Below, piece by piece: positions 24,343 to 34,432 of a stretch of DNA of 64,000 nucleotides. The position numbers and the translations under genes are program-made. The stretch comes from Rhizophagus irregularis (Eukaryota > Glomeromycota > Glomeromycetes > Glomerales > Glomeraceae), in NCBI RefSeq assembly GCF_026210795.1, contig NC_089440.1:1364001-1428000 (forward strand), in the 5' to 3' direction. Under the pieces are notes generated by a model. The model saw nothing but the letters and a program-made list of their open reading frames with translations, was not told the origin of the DNA and made no database searches. Numbering within the stretch: the stretch's first letter is position 1; the number at the start of each line of letters is the position of its first letter.

Positions 24343-24366
24343 ATGGCTCTTTATAAGTAAAATTAG
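24343..24366 (+). pseudogene. Deleted array copy: start and stop fused
   Basis: The family start ATGGCTCTTTATA is joined directly to the exon-5 tail and its 3' flank (AGTAAAATTAG, then TTTGAAAGCTTTTAGTTATT). Upstream and downstream flanks match those of the full copies. This looks like an entire array gene removed by a deletion of about 1 kb between short matches at the first and last codons. Confidence 0.75.
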
Positions 24367-24587
24367 TTTGAAAGCTTTTAGTTATTATTATTTTTATTAC
24401 CAATATTATTATGTTCAGTTATTTATTACAAAAAAAAAAAAATATTATTATTGCAATAATAGAATCACACAGAGCATTCTAATTAGGATAAAATCTTGTA
24501 TTGAAGTAGTCAAAACTTTGTTTTAAACGTCCTCCTGACCGTAAACAAACTACAATTGGTATTCGTGTTACATAATCCTTAACTGAA

Positions 24588-24597
24588 CATATAAAAG
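24588..24597 (+). promoter_or_regulatory. TATA-like box of copy P4
   Basis: CATATAAAAG ends 57 bp before the P4 ATG, in the repeated upstream block (about 24478-24612). Confidence 0.5.
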
Positions 24598-24653
24598 TAT
24601 GAACGCAATTTTATCATTTTTTTTACTTTAGAAAAAAATTTTATTGAATTGAA

Positions 24654-25940
24654 ATGGCTCTTTATCAATTATTTTTTATAAAAAATTTGCGGTTTATTTT
24701 TATCGGAGCATTTATTATTTTGAATATTTACTCGTTTTATCACGATGTTAATAGCTTTAATAAAGCGGAAACTTTTCCGTTTCCTGATAGTACTACTGGA
24801 ATAGCGAAAATTGATGTTGGTCAAGGAGATGACATGTGGATTTTAACTGAAGATTATGAAGTAATGCACTCAGGCCATACGAATACTGAGTCTTAATTTA
24901 AACGTAATATATATATATATTTAAATATACTCTTTGTATATTTTTTGATACTAGCTTTATCATTGGGATGCAATTGAAAGAAAATTTATTAACAAGGCAA
25001 GCCCAGTAAATAGTTTTTGTATAAATTTATACCAAATGGGCTCATCCATATATAATTGGCTCTAGATTGGCTTAAATTTGGATTATTTTTTGCATAAATT
25101 TGAGCTAATTTCGAGCCAATGAGCCCGTTTGGTATAAATTTATACAAAAACTATTTACTGGGAAGTAGTAATGAACCCATCCATGATTTTTCTGTGGGAC
25201 CAGATGGAACAGTTATTACTTCCGATAGTGTTGAAGACTTATATATTAGAAGTAACATTGATTCATGGTAAAATATTTTATTATAATTTTGTTTTATTAT
25301 AAATAATCATAACTAAAATATCAAATGTTTGTTCTTAAAAAAGGAGGAGATTGATGGAAGCTATTTTCATAGCAATATTTCCATTTGCGATTATAATAAG
25401 GTTTTTACTACAGATAATTCCAATTTATTTGTAGGTAGTTATTATAATAACGTATACTCCTTGGAAATACGTAAGAAAATTATAAATTAATTATATTCGT
25501 TATAAAAAAGAAAACAAATATACTAATATTAGTCAAATCATTATATTTTAGTTGACAGAGGCACCTATTATCAGATTTCCTGTGCTTTTCATGATAAATC
25601 ATTGTGGTTCATAGGTTCTGGACATTATATTTATTTATATATCAATAATTATAAAAAGTAAGTTTAGACAAAAATTTTCTTTTTATAAAAAAAAATGTAA
25701 GAAAATATATTTTACAAGATTTTCCTTAGAATTATTCGATCAGAAGTTCAATTTAAACAAATTAAAGCGCTCTCTGAACAACATGCGATTGGAATCGATT
25801 ATAATTATACCTTATGGGAATATATTAATGGTACTTGGACTTGGATCAGGAATAATGTTAGAACTGCATCTATTAATCATAATGGTGATATTTTTTACAT
25901 TGATAATAACAATTTTATTTATAAAATAAGTAAAAATTAG
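24654..25940 (+). pseudogene. Broken array copy P4, exon 2 interrupted by a MITE
   Basis: Exon equivalents are 24654-24860, 24955-25267 (with the insert 25002-25162), 25344-25470, 25552-25657 and 25730-25940. The inserted element brings an in-frame stop about 20 codons into the insert. Without the insert and one AAG target duplicate, exon 2 would be 149 nt, as in P2, so the element landed in an open exon. A second defect is independent: exon 3 is 127 nt where phase needs 128, a 1-nt loss at the acceptor junction (AAG|GAGGAG against AAG|GGAGTGG in P3). Exons 1, 4 and 5 remain very close to P2 and P5, which argues for recent inactivation. Skipping of exon 2 in a transcript cannot be excluded. 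Confidence 0.82.
25002..25162. mobile_element. MITE, 161 bp with near-perfect terminal inverted repeats of about 44 bp
   Basis: The ends are CCCAGTAAATAGTTTTTG and its inverse; the arms match over about 44 bp with a single mismatch (AATGGG against AACGGG). It is flanked by AAG on both sides (24999-25001 and 25163-25165), a 3-bp target duplication. There is no coding capacity. It sits inside exon 2 of P4. The superfamily is not assignable from this alone; 3-bp duplications fit Harbinger-like or CACTA-like groups. Confidence 0.92.
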
Positions 25941-26161
25941 TTTGAAGGTTTTTGGGTATTATTATTTTTATTACCAACATTATTATGTTATTTATTACAA
26001 AAAAAAATTATTATTTTATCAGAGCATTCTAATTAGGATAAAATCTTGTATTGAAGTAGTCAAAACTACTATGTTTTAAACTTCCTCCTGATCGTAAATA
26101 AACTACAATTGGTATTCGTGTTATATAATCCTTAACTGAACATATAATTTATTGAATTGAT

Positions 26162-27288
26162 ATGGCTCTTTATCAATTATTTTTTATAAAAAATTTACGG
26201 TTTATTTTTATTGGAGCATTTATTATTTTGAATATTTACTCGTTTTATCACGATGTTAATAGCTTTAATAAAGCGGAAACTTTTCCGTTTCCTGATACTA
26301 CTGGAATAGCGAAAATTGATGTTGGTCAAAGAGATGACTTATGGATTTTAACTGAAGATTATGAAGTAATGCACTTAAGCCATACGAATACTGAGTCTTA
26401 ATTTAAACGCAATATATATATTTATTTATATATACTCTTTGTATATTTTTTTGATTCTAGCTTTATCATTGGGATGAAATTAAAAGAAAATTTATTCACA
26501 GGACAGAGAGTTATGGAACCAGCTTCTATGATTTTTCTGTGGGACCAGATGGATCAGTTGTTTTTTCTTACTATGATATTTTTACGTATTAGAAGCTACT
26601 ACATTGATTCATGGTAAGATATTTTATTATAATTTGTTTTATTATAAATAATAATAAATAAAATATCAAATGTTTGTTTCTTAAAAAGAGAGTGGATTGA
26701 TCATGGAACTTATATTCATAAAAATATTTCCATTTGTGATTATAATAAGGTTTTTACTACAGATAATTCCAATTTATTTGTAGGTAGTTATTATAATAAC
26801 GTATATTCCCGGGAAATACGTAAGAAAATTATAAATTAATTATATTCGTTATAAAAAAGAAAACAAATATACTAATATTAGTCAAATCATTATATTTTAG
26901 TTGACAGAGGCCCTTATTATCAGGTTTCCTGTGCTTTTCATGATAAATCATTGTGGTTCATAGGTTATAATCATTATATTTATTTATATATCAATAATTA
27001 TAAAAAGTAAGTTTAAACAAAATTTTCTTTTTATAAAAAAATGTAAGAAAATATATTTACAAGATTTTCCTTAGAATTATTCGATCAGAAGTTCAATTTA
27101 AACAAATCAAAGCGCTCTCTGAACAACATGCGATTGGAATCGATTATGATTATACCTTATGGGAATATATTAATGGTACTTGGACTTGGATCAGGAATAA
27201 TGTTAGAACTGCATCTATTAATTATAATGGTGAAATTTTTTATATTCATAATAATAACAATTTTATTTATAAAATAAGTAAAAATTAG
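26162..27288 (+). pseudogene. Broken array copy P5
   Basis: Exon equivalents are 26162-26365, 26461-26613, 26689-26819, about 26902-27007 and about 27075-27288. Exon 2 is 153 nt, which breaks the phase series: a 1-nt shift near DIFTY puts a TAG in frame, while the downstream frame resumes the family RSYYIDSW. The Trp codon split across intron 2 would read TG|A, a stop, because the first base of exon 3 is A where P3 has G. The spacer between the TATA-like sequence and the ATG is also shortened from about 56 to 12 bp. Exons 1, 4 and 5 are almost identical to P4, so P4 and P5 are recent duplicates that decayed by separate routes. Confidence 0.8.
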
Positions 27289-27544
27289 GTTAAAAGATTT
27301 GGTTTTTATTATTTTTATTATTGATTTTATATTATGTTATTTATATATTATAAAATAAAATAAATAAAATAAAATATTTAATATAATTCATTATTGCGCT
27401 AATGTTAGCTGAAAAAGGATTATATAGGCATTTTAATATGATATAAAATCTTATTGTAATAGGATAAATCTTATATTGAAGTTTGCCGTACTTGTTTTAA
27501 ACGTCTTCTTAACGTTTTTCTTTAAAGAAATAATTATTATTAAT

Positions 27545-28172
27545 CTTAATTATTCTTCGCATATAAAAGTTTTTATAGAAGCGATTATTATTTTGGATAT
27601 TATCATGATGCCAATTGCTTTAATAACTTTGTTCTAGCTTTTCCAACGAGAAATTCCAATTTACTTTTATTAAATTATAAAATCGAACACTGAACTGAAA
27701 TTAAAAAAAAATAGAATTGCGTTAAGAAATCGTTGAAAATTAATCGCTATTTATTTATTATTAATTATCTTTATTTTACAAGAAAAATTTATCTCAAAGT
27801 CAGAGATAATTCATCTTAAGAAGTTTAATCTAAAGTGTAACAAGTTTAAAAGTAACAAATGTTAATAGTATTGAAAATAATAAAGTTAACGAAAGTAATT
27901 TATCAAAAATAACGTATGTACACTTGATCACGTGTGTGAAAGTCACGTGAGAACGGACATGCTTTTGCGTAGAATGTAAAGTCTTCCGCTTCGCTTCGGA
28001 CAACTATAATTTGTTTATTAGAAGTGATATTGATTACGGTATTATTTTGTTTATTATATCTAAATTTAAAAACTTTCCTCAGAGTCCCTCGATCAAAAGT
28101 TTCATTTAAGCAAATTAAAACGCTTTCCGAACAACATGTGCTTTATGAGAATATATTTACAGTACTTGCATA
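27545..28172 (+). pseudogene. Decayed array copy P6
   Basis: Order-preserved fragments only. There is an exon-1-like anchor segment with a TATA-like CATATAAAAG upstream (27559-27660), an exon-2 end resembling LFIRSDIDS (about 28010-28040), and an exon-5 start resembling VPRSKVSFKQIKTLSEQHV (about 28085-28140). CACGTG occurs twice between them (about 27927-27948). Confidence 0.7.
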
Positions 28173-28573
28173 GTTAATTAGGAGGGTTGGATTCTTTTTA
28201 ACGATTACAAAATTATTTACTTGTTAAATCCCGTATTGTTTTCAAATTTGTTTAAAAACGTCCTTCTATCTGCCATAGCCAAACTACAATTATATTCGAT
28301 TGAGCATTATTTACTTAATTAAAAGTACGAAATTTTTTTTTAAAAAAAACATTATTGATTTGAAATGACTTTCAATCAATTACCTTTTATGAAAGTTTTG
28401 CGTTTTATTTTACTGGAGCGATTATTATTTTTATTTATTTACTTGTTTAGAATATTGAGTACTTAAATATAATAACGTAATTATGATTATATTATGTTTG
28501 ATAGCTTTATCGTTAGATACGATTCAAAAATAATTCATTCATATTAATGAATCCGTTGTTGATTTTTCTGTTG

Positions 28574-28847
28574 CCCTTCTAAACTAAAATCCGGTTTCTA
28601 AACTAGTTTCGAACTTCTAAACTAATTCTAAACTAGTTCAAACTTCTAAAACTAGTTTGAAATTAATTTAGAATTCTGAATTAATTTAAAAACTAATTCT
28701 AATTTTTAAAAACTAATACAAAACTAATTTAAAACTTTGAAACTTGCTTGAAATTATTAAGTTTAGAAAGTTTCGAAATTTGAAATAATTTTCTAAACCA
28801 ATTTCAATTTAGAATGATTCTAAACTCATTAGTTTAAAGGGCAGCTT
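28574..28847. mobile_element. MITE-like insert in P7 exon 2, about 270 bp
   Basis: The left arm CCCTTCTAAACTAA pairs with the right arm TTAGTTTAAAGGG. The interior is a run of variants of CTAAACTAGTTT that largely folds on itself. Flanks read TTCTGTTG (28566-28573) and TACTGTTG (28848-28855), an 8-bp near-duplication that would fit a hAT-type insertion. The exact right end is uncertain by several bases. Confidence 0.7.
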
Positions 28848-29102
28848 TACTGTTGGGTCAGATGAAACAGTTATTACTTCTAAATGATAATTATACATAT
28901 GTATGTTAGAAGTTACATTGATTCATGTTAAAATATTTTATTATAATTTTGTTTATTACAATCGAAACTTTTAAAAATATCAAATTTTGTTCGTTTCTTA
29001 AAAAGGATAGAATTTTCCATTTGTGATTACAATAAGAATACTATATATTATTAGTAGGTTATTATCGTAATAAATATTCTGGCAACAACGTAAATTAACT
29101 AT

Positions 29103-29407
29103 GGGTACATTCACACAAGATCAATTAGATTGTATTTGAGACTTTGAGTTCACCCTTGATCCCGGTTCCCGAACTATATTTATATTCATTTTGATTTGGA
29201 TTGGATTGTCGACAATGATAAATTTCCAATCTAGGGTATTACCACGATCGACTAAACCACCACCACCAACCACCTTTCACCACGCGTCAATTTTTTTTTT
29301 TAATCTTTAGGAATTAGGATATATTAAAAGTCTTGTAACACAAATCTAACTTATTTGTAAAACACAATCCCAACGGTTAATCCATATTGAATTTGTGAAT
29401 TGCACCC
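29103..29407. mobile_element. MITE in P7 intron 3, 305 bp, TAT target duplication
   Basis: The left end GGGTACATTCACACAAG and the reverse complement of the right end GGGTGCAATTCACAAATT form imperfect terminal inverted repeats of about 30 bp. TAT flanks both sides (29100-29102 and 29408-29410). It interrupts a sequence that in P2 reads AATTAACTATCATATG. GGG-type ends with a 3-bp duplication suggest a Harbinger-like MITE. No ORF. Confidence 0.82.
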
Positions 29408-29723
29408 TATAAATAAACATACCAATATTAGTTAAATCATTATATTCGATCACCGTGCTCGATAATTATTATAAAAAGCAAGTTTAACAAAATTTTCTTT
29501 TTATTAAAAAGAAATTGTAAGAAAAAGTATTATATTTAATATTTAATAAAGTTTTCCTTAGAATTCTATGATCAGAAGTTAAATTAAACAAATTAATTAA
29601 AACGAACACATGTGCTCCTTATGGGAATATCTTTAGAACTTAGGTCAGAAGTAATGTTAAAAATGCATCTACAGTATTATTAATTACACAGAATTTAATT
29701 TTTCTTTGTTCAAAACGCCAAAT

Positions 29724-30405
29724 ACTCGATGACAAATCATTATGGTTTTCATTTACTTATTTGTCAAATTCAATATTCATTTAATAGATTACGTGAACGC
29801 CAATTTATCATACCTTTGTGTAACCTTTTGTTTATACCTACTCTCTAGCATGCTATCAATGAATTCTGGAATAAAAGAATTTTTGTTTTTATTGTTCGCA
29901 GAACTCGTCAATTGGCTATGATTATTATTATTAGACGGTAAATATTTACTTTTGGTATTTTAGTTATAAAACAATACCCCTGAAATTATCAACTGTTATA
30001 ATTTGCGACGGCGAAACCGAATACATTCGTATTCTAATGATAAAGCTAAAACACAAGGTTTCTATATTATATTTTAGGAAAACGGAAACCGTTTGTAATT
30101 TTATGGATCATTCGAAAAGGAAATAGTACGATCTGGGGAACATTTAAAAAAAAAAAGGAATTTTTAACATTTTTTTATTATAACGTTATTGCTACGCAAT
30201 AAATTTTACTGAAATTAGATGATACTGATAATCTGTTATACAAAAATAATTCTTTCTTTAAAGAAAAATTATGTATTCATTATGTTCATTCTGTTCATTC
30301 TGTTCCTGCTGTTCCTGCTGTTGCTGCTGTTGCTGCATTGCATATTTAAGAATTCCTCGATATTTAAACAAATTTAAAGTGCTAATCAATGACTACCGTT
30401 AAAGT
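29724..30405 (+). pseudogene. Scattered array remnants between P7 and P8
   Basis: An exon-4-like segment (GATGACAAATCATTATGGTT, about 29729-29748) and an exon-5-like segment (AGAATTCCTCGATATTTAAA, about 30349-30368) are recognisable. Between them lies a CTG/TTC-rich short repeat (about 30289-30338). The rest is not assignable. Confidence 0.5.
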
Positions 30406-30552
30406 TAAAAGATTTGATAGATAATCCAGATCATCTAACTAATCTTTTGATTAGATTCATTAGATTCATCTATTATTGTATTACAAATTTACAATTACAA
30501 TATAAAATAAATATAATTAGAAGCGTAATAAAAAGTTGTTTAATAAAAAAAA

Positions 30553-31635
30553 ATGGTTTCTAAAAAATTATTAAAATTATTTTCACTTAGTTTAGTTATA
30601 GTTATTATTGTTTTCTCCATTTACTATGATGTAAATAACTTTAGCGCGTATATTAGTAAGGTTAGAAAGTCGGAAGAACCGCCATATCCTAAAGTTCCCG
30701 GAATAAAAAAAATCGATGTAGGAGAAGGCGACGATACTTGGATTTTAACTGACAAAAATGAAGTAACGTAGTAGTTTTTTTTTTCATTTTAAATAATATT
30801 AAGATTTTCATACGAATCTCGAGTCTTATATATATTCAATTCAAACTCAGCTTTATCACTGGAACCGTTTTAAAAAGACGTTCCTGTATGAGAGGAACCA
30901 TGTTTTCGACTTCGCAGTTGGATCAGATGGCAGCATAGTTTATATTGATGTTTACAATAGTGTACACATCAGAGATTCAATTAGTTCGTGGTAAAATATT
31001 TATTTCAATTTTATACATATCATTTTATTATTATTCATTTACGATTAAATACTAAATAATTGTTTCATAAATTTTTTTTTAAAAAGGCATATTATTTATG
31101 ATTCGAAATATTACAAAATTTCGCGGATTTCGATTTGTGATTATAATACAATTTTTCTTGTGGACACCTTTCATAACTTAATTAAAGGTGTCTATGATAG
31201 TGGAACTGATCATTATAGCTGGGACTTAACACCCGGCCATTTTTATCAAGCTTCCTGTGCTTTTCATGACTATTCGTTGTGGGCAATATGCGAAGATTAT
31301 GTTTATCTTTATATAAATAAATTTAAAAAGTAAGTTTTAAAAAATTTTTTTTTCTCTTTTTTTAAAAAAAAAAGAAAATCATTTTCAACGATTAATCTTT
31401 ATATTATCTCTCCAGAATCCTTCGATCAGAAGTTGTATTTATATACATTAAAGCACTCTCAAAACAACATGCAATTGGAATTGATAGTGATAATACCCTA
31501 TGGGAATATATTAATGGGACTTGGACTTGGGTTAGAAGTAACGTTAAAAGCGCCTCGATAAATTATAGCAATGATATTTATTATGTTGATAATAACAATT
31601 TGATCTATAAAAAACCAAAAGATTTAAAAAGTTGA
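30553..31635 (+). CDS. Membrane-anchored tectonin-like propeller protein, array copy P8 (intron 3 lost)
   Basis: Four exons, 30553-30762, 30851-30990, 31087-31329 and 31416-31635, give 270 residues. The third exon equals exons 3+4 of the relatives fused without an intron: the frame runs straight from TDHYSWDLTPGH into FYQASCAFHDYSLW. This is a clean intron loss. The anchor spans about residues 8-25 after MVSKKLLK, a more basic N-terminus than in the others. Blades include GIKKIDVGEGDDTWILTDKN, VFDFAVGSDGSIVYIDVYN, ISICDYNTIFLVD, KALSKQHAIGIDSDNTLWEY and GTWTWVRSNVKSASINY. It ends KDLKS, lacking the usual KISKN tail. It is the last plus-strand copy and faces the AT-rich core. Confidence 0.85.
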
Positions 31636-31700
31636 AAACTTTTCGTATCATTATCACGTGATCATTGCAAAATTTTTTGAACATAATCAAAAAAAATTCA

Positions 31701-31905
31701 CAAAAATCGGCCAGCATTATGACATTGGCTCACATTAAAAAATTAGCATAATGCAATTAATGCATGAAAAATAGGATTTTATGCACTGAAAAACATATAA
31801 TTCAAATTACTGTAAAGTCCCGATATAAGCATTGAAAATAAGCATCCCTTACCAGAATTATGATAATTTTGGCCTACATTATGATGTGCTCGGCTGGCAT
31901 TACAT
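31701..31905. repeat. Pair of diverged direct repeats of about 30 bp (GGCC..CATTATGA)
   Basis: GGCCAGCATTATGACATTGG (about 31708) and GGCCTACATTATGATGTGCT (about 31872) share GGCC-N2-CATTATGA, then GGCT-N2-CATTA a few bases on. Between them lies TACTGTAAAGTCCCGATATA, similar to ends of pogo/mariner-type elements. A related CGGCTGGCACTA occurs near 54122. Confidence 0.5.
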
Positions 31906-32953
31906 ACGAAACAGGGTGCTTATTATCAGAAATGTTTTTAGAAATTAGCTTTTTTATACACTATACCATTATTTGCCACAAATATATCAAATTTGATAAT
32001 TGATAATATAAATATTTTTCAATTATATTATACTTTTTCATTTTTATACTAATTGAAATTTATATAAACATTAAAAAGTAAAGAAATAAACTCAAAATTA
32101 TGCAAAAAAAAATAAATTAAAAATTAATATTATTGTTAAACTTAACTATAATTACTATAATTATCATAATTATCTAATTATTTTACCAGTTTATATAATT
32201 ATAATAGTTAAATATAGAAAATTGATACATATTACCAGAATTCTGAACAAATACTGTTACAACTCACATTTGAGTTTACTTAGAGTTTATATTAAAATTT
32301 TTCAAACATTGTGTATTATAGAAGTATTTCAAACTTTCATTATTCTATATTTAACACAACTAATAATTCAATTTTAATAAAATTTATATTATTGAATTCA
32401 TCTCAATGAGAAAATTCTAATAATAGTAAAATCACATTTATAGTTTTAATATTAATAGAGTTATGCTATAAAATGTATTTTTACTTTTGTATTTAAAGTT
32501 TATTTGCAAATTATATTAGTATTATTTAGAGTATTACAATATTTATATAATTATTAACTTTGTACTTTTTATATTTATTTAGAGGTATCTTTGAAAATCA
32601 CAAAAGAAGAATTATCATATAAGTGGTTGATTGATATATTTATTAAAACAATTTAACAATTTGTTAATATTTTTAATAAGTAAATGCCTTTTACTAAATA
32701 TTTCTTTTTAGATTTTTTCATTTCATTTTTTTTATTTTAGGTAAATAAAAAAACTAAAAATCTTTTTCTCAAATATGAACCAAATGCATTTGAATAAGTT
32801 ATTTAAATCCTTAAATTTTTATCAAATTACAAATATTATTATAATGAATTTAATAAATAAAAATTTTGATAAATTTATATAAGATGAATAAGTCAAAAAT
32901 TAATAAGTAAAAGATTAAAAAAATTTATATTATATAATTAAATAAGAGTATAT

Positions 32954-34432
32954 CATATGTGCCGATTTTTGGAATTAGTCTAAATTAAGATTTTTATAAA
33001 AATTTAATATTTTAGTAAGATTAACATTACACAAATCTAAATTAAATGTGTTACATATTTACGTAACTCAGATTTAATAAAAAATAAAAAAAATTTTTTT
33101 AATCAATATTCAAAAATAACGGTAATAACCACTTCTTTTTCCCCATCACTGCCCATCACTTTTCCATTATTTTTCTATTCACTTTTATTAAATATGACAA
33201 AAAAGTTTATAAGCAAATATAGCAGTTATTTTTAAGTGGTAAGTAAAAGAAAAAACTTAATATTTTATATACATAGATAAGATATATTTTTTCATAATTT
33301 TTAGCTTTAATTTATTGTTTTTTCTTTGTAAAAAATACATGCAAATAAAAAATAATTATGATGTAAAATAGTTGTAAAATGAATAATAAGATATTCTTTT
33401 TTTTCAAAATAACTAATTATATATTTGTTTTTTATATTTTAAAATTATTTTATTAGATTTATTCTATTAAAATCCTTAAATGGCAAATAAAATCTTTTAA
33501 ATAAAGTAAAAGAATTTGGGATTCTCTTATGAAAGCATTTTTTGGTAAGAAATAAAATTTTCAGATCGGACTTTATGCAGGTGACAAAATCGTGCATTAT
33601 TATTCCTGGAGATATGCTAACGTCATCATTTTACATTCATTTGAAAGCTGAGAATTTGCTCTATCGTAAGAATCAAAGATCAGGAAAATTGGATCACTGG
33701 ATGAGGCGTAATTAACGATCAAAGTCAAATCAAATTTAAAAATTAAAAATAAATATATTAGACGTAATTATTCACAATCCAGTGATTCAATTCATTCGAT
33801 TTTAGGCTTATTAGATAGACCTCAATTTTCTCTTTCAAATGAATATAATTTCATTCGTGTAGCTTGCATCTACAGGTATTTAATAAATTTTTTTATATCA
33901 GATTTTATCAAACTTATAAAATTTTATATTAATAATATAATTGATGATTTCTAAACATCTACATATATTAAACGAATTATTTTAAATTTATTTTAAAGAT
34001 AAAAGTTGGCATCACCTTAGGGAGCAAAGATCATTCAAATTGAATCACTACATGTGAAGTAATTAATGATCAAATTCAGATAAAATTCAATAAATATACT
34101 GAACGTGATTACTGAACAACTAGTGATTCAATTCACTTGATTTTAGATTCATTAGATAGATCTCGATTTTCTCTTTCAAATGAATGTAAATTTATTTGTA
34201 TAGCTTATTTCTACGAAGAATTATCAATGATTTTGTCATGAGAGTTATATTTGATCTTTTAAATTTTAATGATATCTTATATTAAAAAAAAATTAAAAAT
34301 TATATAATTAATTAGTTTTTTTTGCATTATCTAGTATAAATTTATTATTCTTATATAAATGATAATTTATATTTGCTTTAATAAAATTATTTTTGTGTAA
34401 AAAAATTAGATTCCAAGGATCGGCCCATATGT
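32954..34432. mobile_element. Candidate non-autonomous DNA element of about 1.48 kb with terminal inverted repeats
   Basis: The left end CATATGTGCCGATTTTTGG and the reverse complement of the right end CATATGGGCCGATCCTTGG match over about 27 bp with a few mismatches, continuing GAATTAGTCTAA / GAATCTAAT. CATATG at both ends may be part of the arms or a target duplication; because it is palindromic I cannot tell. The interior has no transposase frame and contains the hairpin unit at 33636-33846. Confidence 0.55.
33636..33850. repeat. Long imperfect hairpin of about 210 bp, partially repeated at 34015-34205
   Basis: Arms run TTCATTTGAAAG...GGATCACTGGAT and ATCCAGTGATTC...CTTTCAAATGAA, each about 75 bp with small gaps. 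A second degenerate unit at 34015-34205 keeps GAATCACTAC / CTAGTGATTCAATTCA and TAGATAGATCTCGATTTTCT. A third relative (ATCCAGTGATCC, GATAGGTCTCG) lies at 38777-38825. Confidence 0.7.

Larger units (their letters stand above)
28365..29695 (+). pseudogene. Decayed array copy P7 carrying two MITEs
   Basis: Starts ATGACTTTCAATCAATTACC with an exon-1 anchor resembling KVLRFIL. Exon-2-like pieces surround the insert at 28574-28847, an exon-3-like piece lies at about 29008-29090, an exon-4-like piece at about 29450-29480, and an exon-5-like piece at about 29562-29670. Many small deletions have removed the reading frame. The order matches intact members, so it is a full copy in decay. Confidence 0.75.

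Noticed and set aside
33636-33850. CRISPR-like or satellite array
   Set aside because: Only two or three degenerate units arranged as inverted repeats; no regular spacing or unique spacers.
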